From positions 62,001 to 126,000 of the forward strand of contig VZSF01010138.1 in NCBI GenBank assembly GCA_013398295.1: a stretch of 64,000 nucleotides of DNA, written 5' to 3'. The position numbers and the translations under genes were made by a program. This stretch comes from Chionis minor (lineage: Eukaryota > Chordata > Aves > Charadriiformes > Chionididae). Shown here piece by piece: positions 1-10,800 of the stretch (position 1 is its first letter; every line of letters begins with the position of its first letter). The notes under the pieces were generated by a model. It saw nothing but the letters and a program-made list of their open reading frames with translations, was not told the origin of the DNA and ran no database searches.

Positions 1-180
1 AAGCTGTCCCAGATTGCTGCAGGGATATTTTACAGCAAATGCCAACATTATCCTTTCCTTCTGCAACTGAGAAGGATTTAGGTAATGCTAAGAAGGGAGA
101 CTCGCTCAGTCAAAGGAAGCGTAATAGGACTCAGCTCTCACTCAGTGATAAGATTTGGGCAGCGTGGATGTGCCCTGCAT

Positions 181-560
181 GCGATAGCTTTGTGTGTGCC
201 GGAACAGCCGCTCCCAATCCCACTTCAGCCGGCTGTACCGCGACCACATAGACCTGCGTGATGTTACACTTTGGCTTTCACAGAGCAGCATTATGTCCCA
301 CTGCCAGATTTGGAAAGGAATTAGGCTTTCTTTCAGAAACCAAAGTTTGAATTCAGGAATATGTTGTTCTCTCACCGCGTTATTCCCTTCTAGCCTCCCC
401 TCAGAAACACCCGAGGTCGGGCAGGCTGCGGAATTCCCTGCACCGCTTCCCAACAGCAGACTGGGAGGCAGAGCCGCAGGGTCGGATCTCTGCCCGGGCG
501 CTGTCAGAGGGCACGCTCTGAGTGCATCCCTCCTAATGAGCCTAAGACCGTCCTAAATGC
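181..560. promoter_or_regulatory. CpG-rich patch, possible shoulder of a CpG island
   Basis: By hand count this segment holds about 19 CpG dinucleotides in 380 bases, including CCCGGGCG near 498 and ACCGCG near 238 and 377. Most of the rest of the window is strongly CpG-poor, as expected for methylated vertebrate DNA. The segment could be the edge of an unmethylated island, a CpG-rich exon or a young repeat. No TATA box, initiator or coding frame that I recognise supports a precise promoter call, and the window edge hides the left context. Confidence 0.25.
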
Positions 561-2675
561 CTAAAAGGTTTTTTCCCCTATTTGTTCAGGAGTTAGGCAC
601 CTGGGCGACCCTCCTGGCCTGGCCACTGAACTCACACGTCCAATGATGGGAATTGTCCATGCAGAGAACTCTGCAAACCGTCCAGGACATTGGAGGAACC
701 TCAAAGCCTTTTTCCTGTGAAAGAGCTCGTGTGGCAGAGAGACAGGCAAGAAAATCATTACACTCTGTTCCATAATAAATCCCTGTTTTGCTGTTTTATG
801 AAGAAAGGAGGGGTACATTTTTTCTTCCAATATTGCTTATGTGGGGAACCATCTGAAAGCACCAAGTGAAATGACCCCGAGAGGAACAACGTGGGAGCAG
901 CTTTCTTGTCACCTGGATAAGAGAGAGGGCAGGAGGTGAGTTTACTGCCGCTGGGATTTTGCAATACCTGCCTGTAAGCTCAATGAATGCTTCACACCGC
1001 ATCTCAAGTTTGCTCTTCTGTGGAATATTAAAAACCAGTCAATTGAATCATGTGAAAGCTGTGTCCTCTAGCGAGGCTCTTGTGATTGCTGATGCCAATA
1101 AGGTGCTCTGTCCCTGAGCACAGAGGTAAGATCACCCCGGAGAGGGATCACAGGGTCAGAAGGGAGGCATGGCACCGCTGAGAAGGGTGATGAGCTTTAG
1201 ACCTGTTTGTGCAGAGCTGTAACGTAGGAGCCCCCTGGTGAGTCTCTTTAGTGTGCCAGACTTCACAGCGCTTCCCAAAGACCTGTGTTGTGTGAGAGCT
1301 GCTTCTCTGCATCTGCAATGGGACTGGCAAAAGTAGGATAGTCCTAGTAAATTCCTGTAAAATCTCTTATGACTGACCTGGCAGCAAAATGGCAAGTGTC
1401 GCTGCCCTGGCTAATCCCCATCTTTAGAATGTATTGAAATAAAATCTGAGGTTGAACATTTGTGCTTTTTGAACCACTCAGATAAGCATCTGAAGGTAAC
1501 GGTGGTGTCCTGGGTCCTCCAGTAACAAAAATATGTGTGTGAGTTTGTGCTAGTAGCACTTTATCTGGGGAAAGGAAGCAGAGAGTGAGCATGGCCGAAA
1601 GTGATAAATTGCTGTGTTGGAGAATCAGTAAATCCTAACCACAGAGTCCTTCTGCTTGTCATAGGCAAGTGACCTCAAACTTTTGTCCCTTAGCTTCTGC
1701 TAGCACATTTTGCACATATCATCCTCCTTCATCCCACCTGCAACAGAGAGCCCAGAAGTCATACAAAAGATCACCTCTACAAACAGGACACAGGACTAAC
1801 AAGAAACCACAAAGAAAACTCATGTGCTAAGTGCTTGTAGTAATCAGTTCTCTCCAGAAGAAGAATGCAACAGCCTTAGGATGGATCATGCTACCAATGG
1901 CAGGCTCTCAATAGGACTTTCTTAAACAGTGAATTTTTTGATCCATATAAATCTGTTTCCTCATGCCAGGGAGAACATTCTTTGGTGCAGCTCCCTTTTG
2001 GGAAAACTTAAGGTGTTAAACCCACTATGTTAGACATGATTTTTCTCTGTCAAAACACTGATGAAAGGAGCAAGCACACTGTGATGAACTGTATAAAATC
2101 AACCCAATACCTGAAAACTTTGCATTCTACGGAAAAATAGGAGAATTAGAATTGAATAATGATATTTGCTATTTCTTTTCTGTCTTTTATGTTATGCTTG
2201 CAAAATGTTCTGTAAGTCCTTGCAATATGCTGTTAAATAATTTTATTCTCATGTGATGGGCAATGATAAATGAAGTCTATGAATTCAGAGGCACAAGAGG
2301 GGCCTGAGGATTCCTGGAAAGTCAGCAGCAGAGGATGGAAACCAGCTACTGCAGCCTCTAATCCCTGAGCCTTACAGGTCTGCCAGCTCTGAGGAAAGTT
2401 TTGTATATGCCTGATCCACTATGAACAGAAACTGTAGTGGATGTTGCCCTGTTCACAAAATATTCATCTGGAAGGTGCAGATTTGATATTTCACATGTTA
2501 ATCCACTAAAGACTTTGCATTCTCAAGCATAGATGGTCTCACACAAGTCAAAGGGAACTTCTCCCAGCTTTGTAAATCTTAAAGAAATCAGTTTTTACAT
2601 TAAAAAAACTGACATAGAACAGGGGAAAAGAAAATTGGCAAAGTTTGGATTGACCTTCCAGTTCTGAGATAAAAC

Positions 2676-2726
2676 TTTAGAGAAGTCAGTGATCTAGTTG
2701 TGCCTTAATTACCTGGATAATGGGAC
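2676..2726 (+). repeat. Possible MIR-core SINE remnant
   Basis: The stretch contains 'aagtcagtgatc', then 'tgtgccttaattacctgg' and 'ataatggga', in the order of the MIR core 'aagtcacttaac ... tgtgcctcagtttcctc ... aaatggg'. The match is short and gapped, and I see no tRNA-like head or LINE-like tail. It could be chance, and I rate it weaker than the similar remnant near 26735. Confidence 0.25.
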
Positions 2727-3249
2727 ACAGGTATTTAGGAACATGTGCTTTACTCCAGCTAGGGGTCAGAAGTAGTCATGTAAATGATGCAAAGGGTATA
2801 AAATATGATAGAATAAAGCATTGCTGTGAGCCTAATACTCTGATGTCTCACAATTTAAGATCCAAAAATTAATGTACATTGATTCAAACAGCTCAAAATA
2901 CCCTGCAAGAGCTAATCAATCCAAAAGTACTTACAAGCAATAATTTAGTCAGCTGGTGAACTAACTGAGTGCTAATGATGAGAGAGGAAGCCTCCGTACA
3001 TTTGTGAGCTATTAGCTGGATCATCTAATCTGGTACTAAAGGTAATTGTCTACCAATCTATATGAAAAAACAAAATGTGAAAAAAAATGTCATCCTGCCA
3101 AGTGTTCATGTAGTTTGGGGGGGATTTCAGAAAGCTTATGAGAGCATAAAGTTGAATCATAGTCCACCACTAAACCATGTCCCTACGCACTAATTTGTTG
3201 TTGACTTTCATATTGACAATTACATTTGCAAATGTCACCTTTCAAATGA

Positions 3250-3560
3250 AGGGATGGGTCACACTGTCAGGCCCCTGAGGGCACTAATGGCCCTTTGTGT
3301 CACTGCCCAGCTTCCCCTGGGACCTCTCCCACCCTTGCCCATGGCCCAGGAGACCAATTTCAGCTTGGCTGGGGGCCTTCAGTCCCCTGTAGATGTGCCT
3401 GCCTGTAACCCTGCCTCCTGGATGGACCTCGACCTGCACTGTAGGTAGCCTTTCTCCTAGATGGGCCCCTTAGGAATATTTCATAGCCTTGCCTCCAGTC
3501 CTGCTTTTCTGAAATGGCCACTGCTGCCATACCCTAGATGTAGGAGAAGTCCACTAAACT
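3250..3560. other. GC-rich pocket of unknown origin
   Basis: This stretch is clearly richer in G and C than the DNA around it and contains near-repeated words such as 'ctcctggatgga', 'ctcctagatggg' and 'ttcctagatgg' (about 3416, 3455 and 3576). A 64-codon open frame (3254-3448) is proline- and leucine-rich and matches nothing I know. It may be a decayed LTR or another avian repeat, but I cannot name one. Confidence 0.2.
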
Positions 3561-4306
3561 GTATCTCCAGCGCTTTCCTAGATGGTTGCCTGCTTCTATC
3601 TGGTTTTCTCATTTGGGGCTAAGTTGCTGTGGAGGAGGTGTTCCGAAGTGCTGTAGAAGGAAAGGCCATGGCCAACATTCAGAGCTCACTGTGGGTTCAT
3701 TACAGATCACTTGGGATGGGAAACAGTGGTTCAGGTGCAGACTGGGCTTAAGCAGCACGTAGAAAGAGATATTCTAAAAGTTTCAGAGCTCTGGGAAAAA
3801 ATCAGTTGCTGAGCAGTTCTAGCCAGTTTGCAGCAGAGACTCTGGTGATGGAAAAGACCCAGGAAGCAGGGGTGTGTGAAGCACAGCTGTAGCTGCAGAG
3901 GGGTTGGGTGGAGGGGAGCTTGTGCCCACCTGGCCACCTCTCGCACCCCCTGGAGGTCCTGACCCCCACAGCAGGGAACTGCCTGGTCCAGTCATTCATG
4001 TCCTCCCTTCAAGATGAATGGTGGGTACTTTAGTGAAGCCACTTCCAGATGGGATTTTATCAAATGTTTGGTAGTATTTGAATTTTCAGTTGGGCTCTGG
4101 GGAGGTAATTTGTGTACATGGAGGTCTCCTCAGTTAGAGTGACTGGAAGGCCAAGCATATGGTGCCTTATTGAAGACACCTGTTGTACCTGCAAAGAATA
4201 GGAAGTTTAAAAAATATCTTAAGGAAAGAGAAGGAAATAACCAAGTCAGCATTTTATTCAGGAACTTCAGAAGAACAGCAAGTTAACTAAAAAGTGAAAC
4301 TTCCAC

Positions 4307-4329
4307 AAAAAAAAAAAAAAAAAAAAAAA
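4307..4329 (+). repeat. Poly(A) run, 23 bases
   Basis: Uninterrupted A tract. The preceding 60 bases show no AATAAA or ATTAAA and I found no flanking target-site duplication. It is reported as simple sequence only. Confidence 0.9.
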
Positions 4330-5645
4330 GGTGATGTTTCTAGAAGCTGGGACAAAATTAAATAACTTTAAGAAAAATGAGAGGAAGGGAAATGTATTTG
4401 TTTGGGGTTTTTTTCACACTAAAACTTCATTTAAATGTTAGTGAAACACTGCACATCAAAAATACAGCTTGCTCTTCCATGGTATAAGTAATGCTGAGAT
4501 ACGTCTAACAGCAAGTCTGTTTGCCCAGCACCAGACAGTTGCTTGCACAGCTTCCCTCAGATGTTGAAGAGCTTCTCTTTGCTCCAAACCCAGCTGATGG
4601 TCCCTATGTTAGTGGAGAAACACAAGTTTGCTTGTTGCCTGCCTGCAATTGTTGGAAGCATCTCTGCACCTTCCCTTGTTTTCAAAGAAGGGGAAAATTA
4701 CAGGTACGTGAGAGTTAGACTGTGTATCTTTGTCATCACAGGGTATTTATTGTTGTTTCATAGCAAAGAAAGATAATCTTTGCTTTTAATTTAATAAGAG
4801 TAGATTCCTGCACATGACAATACTTTAATGGGAGCCCATGCTAAATCTCTGGTAGTTTTCTCTGCATCTTTGGGCTCAAGACCTTATGAAGATTTAGGCA
4901 GTTTATTTCAAAATCCATTCTCTTGTGGACTGCTGGGGTTTTTTTGTGATGTCAATTGCTATACTAATTCCTACTTGCTGCACAATGTGTTAATCACTTT
5001 TGAAAACAATTTCACACTTTACTGGGAAAACAAAAAGGAAATTGTTTTAGATACGATTTAGAAAAACAGTGTGGACAGGAATGGTGACTGAAGATTTGGC
5101 CGAGATATTTAAAGAGCCAAATCAATCCTAGATTTTGTTTTAATAGCAGCAGTGGCAAGAACCACTGAAAGATTAAAGAAACCAAAAAGACCTTAATTTT
5201 CATGACTTCGGCCTGAAACTCCAGGTGCAATGAATTTAACATATGCCTGTTTAGTACTTTCAGAATAAATTAGCTCTGTATCTGTGCGTGCAGTCTGTTT
5301 GCACAGCCGTACATCTGTCACTACCTGGGCCTCTGGCTCACACTGCTCTTGGCTGAAGAGTTGCTTTTGCCTCCTTTCTGGGGGTCATACTTAGAATTTG
5401 AACGATGCACGGACCTTCCAGTCCAAATCAGGCTCTTGTGAGGTTTTGTTGTATAAACTTTAAAGTTTTCCTTATCCAGAGGTGAGTTTCAAGGCACGCA
5501 AGAGTGGCAGTGATCAGAACAAAAAACTCTGGAGGAAGGCTTGTTGCAGAAAGCCAGTCTGTGAAGCACAGTACTGTGTCCAGTTCTGGGCTCCCCGGTT
5601 TAAGAGGGACAGGGAACTGCTGGAGAGGGTACAGCAAAGGGCTAC

Positions 5646-5722
5646 AATATATATTGTATTGTAAATTGTAAATAATATATTATTTATTTACAATATATAA
5701 AAAATATATATTGTAAATAATA
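5646..5722. repeat. AT-rich palindromic insertion inside CR1
   Basis: About 77 bases of almost pure A/T interrupt the CR1 coding tail between 'gggctacaa' and 'attacggggttgg'. The word 'attgtaaata' and its reverse complement 'tatttacaat' occur repeatedly (5651-5715), so the segment can fold on itself. It probably arose by expansion of a short AT motif after the CR1 copy landed. No terminal repeats or target duplication of a separate transposon are visible. Confidence 0.8.
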
Positions 5723-5730
5723 TTACGGGG

Positions 5731-6066
5731 TTGGAGCATCTTTCTTATGAGGAAAGGCTGAGGAAGTTGGGTCTTTTTAATCTGGAGAAGAGAAGACTGA
5801 GGGGGGATCTCAACAATGCTTATAAGTACTTAAAGGGAGGGTGCCAGGAGAATGGGAACAATCTTTTTTCAGTGGAGCCCAGTGACAGGACAAGAGGAAA
5901 CAGGCACAAACTTGAACATAGAAAGTTCCATCTGAACATGAGGCGGAATTTCTTGACTTTGAGGGTGGCAGAACACTGGCACAGGCTGCCCAGAGAGGTG
6001 GTGGAGTCTCCGACTCTGCAGACATTCAGAACCCACCTGGATGCCATCATGTGCAACCTGCTGTAG
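5731..6066 (+). pseudogene. CR1 ORF2 C-terminal fragment, 111 codons open
   Basis: This is the longest family-recognisable open frame in the window. It corresponds to the region after the reverse-transcriptase catalytic core of CR1 ORF2, including the GLEHLxYEERL and [10 protein letters not shown] words, and the stop falls where CR1 ORF2 normally ends. The catalytic FADD-type motif and the endonuclease domain are absent because the copy is truncated. The ATG at 5731 is an internal methionine, not a real start. The absence of stops suggests a fairly young insertion or chance survival. I infer no host function. Confidence 0.85.
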
Positions 6067-6158
6067 GTGGACCTGCTCTGGCAGAAGGGTTGGACCAGAC
6101 GATCTGGTCAAAGAAGGGATCAAAGGTCCCTTCCAACCCCTAACATGCTATGATTCTA

Positions 6159-7805
6159 AGCTGTGGGGCAGGGGTGAGTCCATGCAGACTTTGGGTGATC
6201 AAGACTAAGCAGGGGATGAATAATACACATGTCGAAATTAGTCCCCTCCCAAGGCAAGAAAGCACAGAAAAAGAAGCACAAGCTGCTGTTGGAGCACAGA
6301 GGTTTGTTTTCATTGCACTGGCATGCCTAAAACACCTGCTGCAAGCTGTGGAATTTACAGCTGAGGGTATTGCAGCAGTCAGGTTTAAAGGTGATGAGTG
6401 TGGAGACTACCTACATCCAATGGAAGACATTTGTTTGTGCACATGAGATGAAGTGATCACAATGTGATCATAATCACCATATCCTATGCTCCGTGATAAG
6501 TCTTTCCTAGAAGCAGACACAGCCTGAAAGATTTGTCAGCTATATTCCAGATGCTGCTGGGCTCAGGTACACCAAGGTCTCTTATTTATGGTTTGACCCA
6601 CTGCACCTAGAACAACAATGCACGTGGGATTTAAATTTATCCATTGAACTTTAAATTATCTTCATCAGCTCAGTCAACATGTAAGCAACCTGATGCGTCC
6701 AACCCCTAACATTCTGTGATTTGTCTCTATTTTGTCATCAAAACAGTGCATGGTATTTAAATTCTGCAGCAGTAATAACAGATAAAAAAAGCCAAATTCC
6801 TTAAGTAATGCATAGTGTGTCATAACTTTCCTTGTAACTGATGGCACTGCTGTCAGTTTTGTTACAATATTAACCAGTTTATATTAATTTTCAGGTCTGT
6901 TTTGTAGTTTTTAACTGAACTGCACATTTGCCAGATAATATCCAGTACACAAAATGCTATTTAGTAGAAAACAGCAATAAAATTACTGTATAGCTTCCTG
7001 TGTGTGTGTTTTAATTAATCAAAGAAAATAGTCTGTGTGGAACGTGAAACAATTAATTCTGGCTAGGAGACAAAGATGAAACATTTAACTACTCTGTTAG
7101 ATAATCACAAGGAAGAGGCATATGAAACCAAGAGAAAGGTAGGGAAAGCTTCTCTGTAAGCACAGGGAAAACTTAGAGGGGAAGTTAATTGAAAAAGAGA
7201 GTTAAGTGGGTTGAGCCTGGAGGAGAAAATGATGTTGTGAAGGGATTTAGGATTCTGTGGCTATGCAAGATGTTCTGTGCATAATACATGGAGATCAGTC
7301 CTAACCAAAACCAAGCTCGGTCTGATATTATTAAAATGCTTGAGCTATACTTTACCATATAGACAAACTAATACAAAGGAAAGAAAACATCTTGTTGGAT
7401 GCTAAGAAAAAGACCTGCTATCATTCTCACAGGTGGAGAACTTGAGCCTTAATCTGAACTCTCTCTGGCAGAAGATGAGGCTTAAGTTCATGGACTTTTC
7501 AGGGTCCTAGAAAAACGGAATCATTTTCAAAGGAATTTGGGTTCCCAAAAGAGTTCAAGTAAAGAGAGCTTAGAAACCCTCATGATTTATTTTGGACTAA
7601 GGTCCAAGAAAATCTATGGAAATGCTTCTGTTATCTTTAGCGGACTTGGAAGGACACTCAAAATATTTCCTTTACAAAACACATTCACAGCACCTAAAAA
7701 GAAAGCATGCAGCTAGCTATGAATAGCTAACTCTTGGAAGTAAATCTGGAGAAAAAGGATTTACACAGCTGAATCACAGTCCACCCACTGCTTGTTTCCT
7801 CTCTA
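6159..7805. other. No recognisable gene
   Basis: The stretch is AT-rich. At 6694-6722 the words 'gcgtccaacccctaacattctgtgat' resemble a very short CR1 3' end and could be a secondary crumb from the copy just upstream, but about 28 bases is too little to be sure. I see nothing else. Confidence 0.55.
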
Positions 7806-7860
7806 TCGTGTCTGGGCCTTAAGGATAAAAGTACCATCACATCACCTAGTCTGACCCCTG
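7806..7860 (-). repeat. Old CR1-type 3' end fragment
   Basis: Read on the minus strand, this begins 'ggtcagactaggtgatg' and ends with 'ccttaaggcccagacacga'. That is the order found in older reptile and bird CR1 tails ('gtcagactagatgatc ... tggccttaaa ...'). It is diverged and short, with no coding part attached. The alternative is a chance match. Confidence 0.45.
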
Positions 7861-10800
7861 CCATCCAGCTATCCTTATTGATCCTGCAAGTTCCAGCTGA
7901 TCAGCCTGTATTGTCACATTGCTCTGACTTAGCTGCTAACTTCATCCAAAGAATATCTTTCCTGCAGGGAAAGAAAATACAAAACTTTCTTGAGTCAGTT
8001 TTTAAGAGATCAGCTGGTCTGGGAACTTCTTTCCCTTTAATCCAATCCTATGCTTCAGTCCTATACCTTGGCAAGGGTGTATCTATATCTAGCTTATACA
8101 TCTCAAGTGCTACAAGCATTAATACTTGTATTAATGCTGGCAGACACAATCTTAAGGTCACCTTTCAATGCACTTCATCCTTACTTCTGTAAAAACACTC
8201 GTATTTTACCTCCCATTGTTCGTGTAGTTTGGTCTCTCAGATTGGGTCATTGCTCTCACCTGCAAAAGAAGGCCCCCACCCGTGTGGTCCAGGTGAAGCT
8301 GAGTGCCAGCTTAATAAGCCAGCACACCAAAGAGGATAAAAACCTGAAGGAAGAAGCTAAGTTTGGGGCTGTGAAAGGATATTTACTTTTTTGTGTGCCT
8401 GTTTCAGGGAAGAAGGTGCCCTTTGGACAAAGTCTGGTTGAAGGTAAGTGCTCTGCAGGATCCTTAGAACTGTGGTATGAGTGGAGTTTAGATTTCAAGA
8501 CTGAATGCTCTTAGAAGCTACTGATTTCTGGAGATGTGTGTAACCTGTGTTTGCAAAGTGTTGCTGAATGGCCTAGGTGTAAACACAATGTCTTGGTTAG
8601 GTGATGGTGGAGAACTACAGCCAATTGGTACTTAGTCCTGAGAAAAATTAAGTACTAGGTCTAGTTACTTTGAATCCTTTGAAATAGCTAGTTTAGGAGC
8701 TCAAAAGAGTAACTAGCAAAAATCCCCATATGCATGCACACTTCTTACCCTGCTGAACACAGGTGATCTAGTTCTTTTCCTCCTTCATTAAAACAGTTGT
8801 TTCTACAGAAGCTCCCCTATATAGTGGGCTGTAGCATGTGTTTTGGAGCCCTACTTGCTTTAGATTACATGTACTGGAGGCTCTCGGGAGGTGCTGATGC
8901 CTAGAACAGAGCTTTAGGCAAGTCTGAAAGGCAGATGAGGCAAAGCTTTCAAGCATACGGTTTTGTTTGTTTCTTGATATAGAAGAGATTCTGTAACTAA
9001 AATCTATTTGTCTCCAGGTGCTCTTCATAGTTTACTTAAAAAGCAAACATTTTCTTGTTAGATTACTGCCTGCCTCTCTGCATAGTTCCAAAATAGTGAC
9101 TAAAACCTGCAGTGACTTGAGGGTTCCCTAGGCTTTCCCCTGGAAAAAACATACTCCAGCAAGAGTACTTCTATCCAGAGTTACTGGTGTAGTGCTGAGT
9201 CCTAGCAAAGTGCAGCTGTGTAGGAGATTGAGCTTTATCCAAAGCTGTGTTGGTTACCAGCCAGCATCAGGTCCTTCAGATCCACCTGTTAGGATGATGC
9301 ATCAGTGCCCTGGAAAGGATCTTTGTTTCAGATAGTGCTTTTAATGAAGGCACTGAAACCATTTTTTACCTGCAAAACATGTACTAGGAATGTCATGAGA
9401 AGCTCTAGTTGTCCTGCATCCTTTTATTCTCTCAGAGTGGCAAATAAACTGTTACAAATTTTGTGCTGAAGGTGTGATTTATCTGGGGCTTGTGACGAGA
9501 GCTGTAGGAGTAATGCTATTTCTTCCATCTGAAGTATATCTTGTTTTAATTGTTAGACTTGCACTTCAGTTGTCGTTTGAAACCTTTGCTTGGAAGGGAT
9601 AAGGTGTTGGAAGATAGGGGATGATCTCTGAGCTGGAGACTGGCGAGTGAACGGAGTTGTTATGTTGTCCACCGAACCTGGCAGACTGACTTACTCTTGT
9701 TTCAGAGTGGTGGCTGTAAAACTTAGACTGGGTCAAACTTTATAGGAAATAAAGAGTAAAGAATGTAACTAACTACATTTCAAAAAGCGGAGGTAGACCT
9801 CAATGAGTGCAAATTACTTTATTAGTGATGATAAAATATGTCAGTTGTATGATGGAGATAAAAAATTAACAAAATGAAAAACAAAACTCCTTTCCCTCTT
9901 GGATACTAAATAATACTTTACTTTCTTGTCAATAGACTTGTGAATTATTATTTCATAACTAAATAAAATGTTTATTTTACCAACATGTTAGTTATGGTAG
10001 TAGCCAGAGGATTTTGTTTAACTACGCAATACAAGCAGCCAAAACTTGTCTCCGAATTGCTAGTTAGTAGAATGTAATAGACACCTTTCAAATTTGTGAA
10101 ATTTGGCTGATCAAGTGATTAATAGATGAAAGGAGATATGTTAAACATTAGGTATAATTTATTATATGCTCACACTCCTCTGTAGCCTGCAGAGCAGACA
10201 GTGCGGTGCCACAAAATACAGCCAAGTCCTGTAAGGGGGTCTCTGCAGGCTGTGATAAATGCAGCGCGTTACCCAGTGGGGACTGGGTCCTCCTCAAAGA
10301 CGGGAAGGGCAACACAATGACAGTGAAGGGAAATAAGGTTATTTTTTGTGTGTACATGGTAGGGCTGCTTTTAATCTAGCATGTATTGAGTGGCCTCGAA
10401 AAGAAGTAAATTATAAAAAATGTCAGCCTCATGCCCAATTTCAGGAAAATGCTGTGCTAGGCTAAATAGGAAAAATGAGGTGTGTGGGGGGGGTGAGGCT
10501 GGCTGAATGGAAGAACTCTGTATGAAAAATATGTTGTTTTGGTTTCTAACAAACACTGCTGTGTGAATAATGGTCTTTGACTAGGTGAAGACCTTATTCA
10601 GCAAGCAAACTTTGCAAAGTTGAGCAAATAGGTAAATACTTAGCCATGCTTACAAACAAGTGTTGCGTGAAGGATTGGATGTATGTGGATAGGGCTGTTG
10701 GACTTGAGAGGAAACTTGGTAGTTATTTAGTACTAACAGAAGGGGCTTGTGGAGCTGCTGGGGGAGAAGCCCTCCCAGATCTCTTGCTATCCAGCTGTGG

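Larger units (their letters stand above)
1..5562. other. No recognisable gene; low-complexity and unassigned DNA
   Basis: I see no exon series, RNA gene or well-preserved repeat here. The open frames are short and unrelated to families I recognise. Points of note are a CpG-rich patch at about 181-560, a possible MIR-core remnant near 2676-2726, a GC-rich pocket at about 3250-3560 whose neighbours are AT-rich, and a run of 23 A at 4307-4329. The poly(A) run has no clear polyadenylation signal just upstream, so I do not call it a retrogene tail. Confidence 0.6.
5563..6158 (+). mobile_element. CR1 LINE, 5'-truncated, with reverse-transcriptase tail and 3' UTR
   Basis: CR1 is a target-primed LINE of birds and reptiles, and most copies are cut off at the 5' side, as here. 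The left part encodes a CR1 ORF2 C-terminal motif (YCVQFWAP, then LLERVQQRAT). After an AT-rich interruption the frame resumes at 5731 with [19 protein letters not shown], a DRTRG motif and [10 protein letters not shown], and ends at a natural-looking TAG at 6064-6066. The 3' UTR ends with 'ttccaacccctaacatgctatgattcta', the CR1 terminus. Both coding pieces lie in the same reading frame, but the insertion carries a stop at 5662-5664. The copy lacks the endonuclease and most of the polymerase and cannot be active. Confidence 0.92.

Noticed and set aside
8050..8514. 154-codon plus-strand open frame, the longest in the window
   Set aside because: No domain, motif or family resemblance. Composition fits translated non-coding DNA, there is no promoter or Kozak support, and only a 36-nt part has splice-like borders (reported as a finding).
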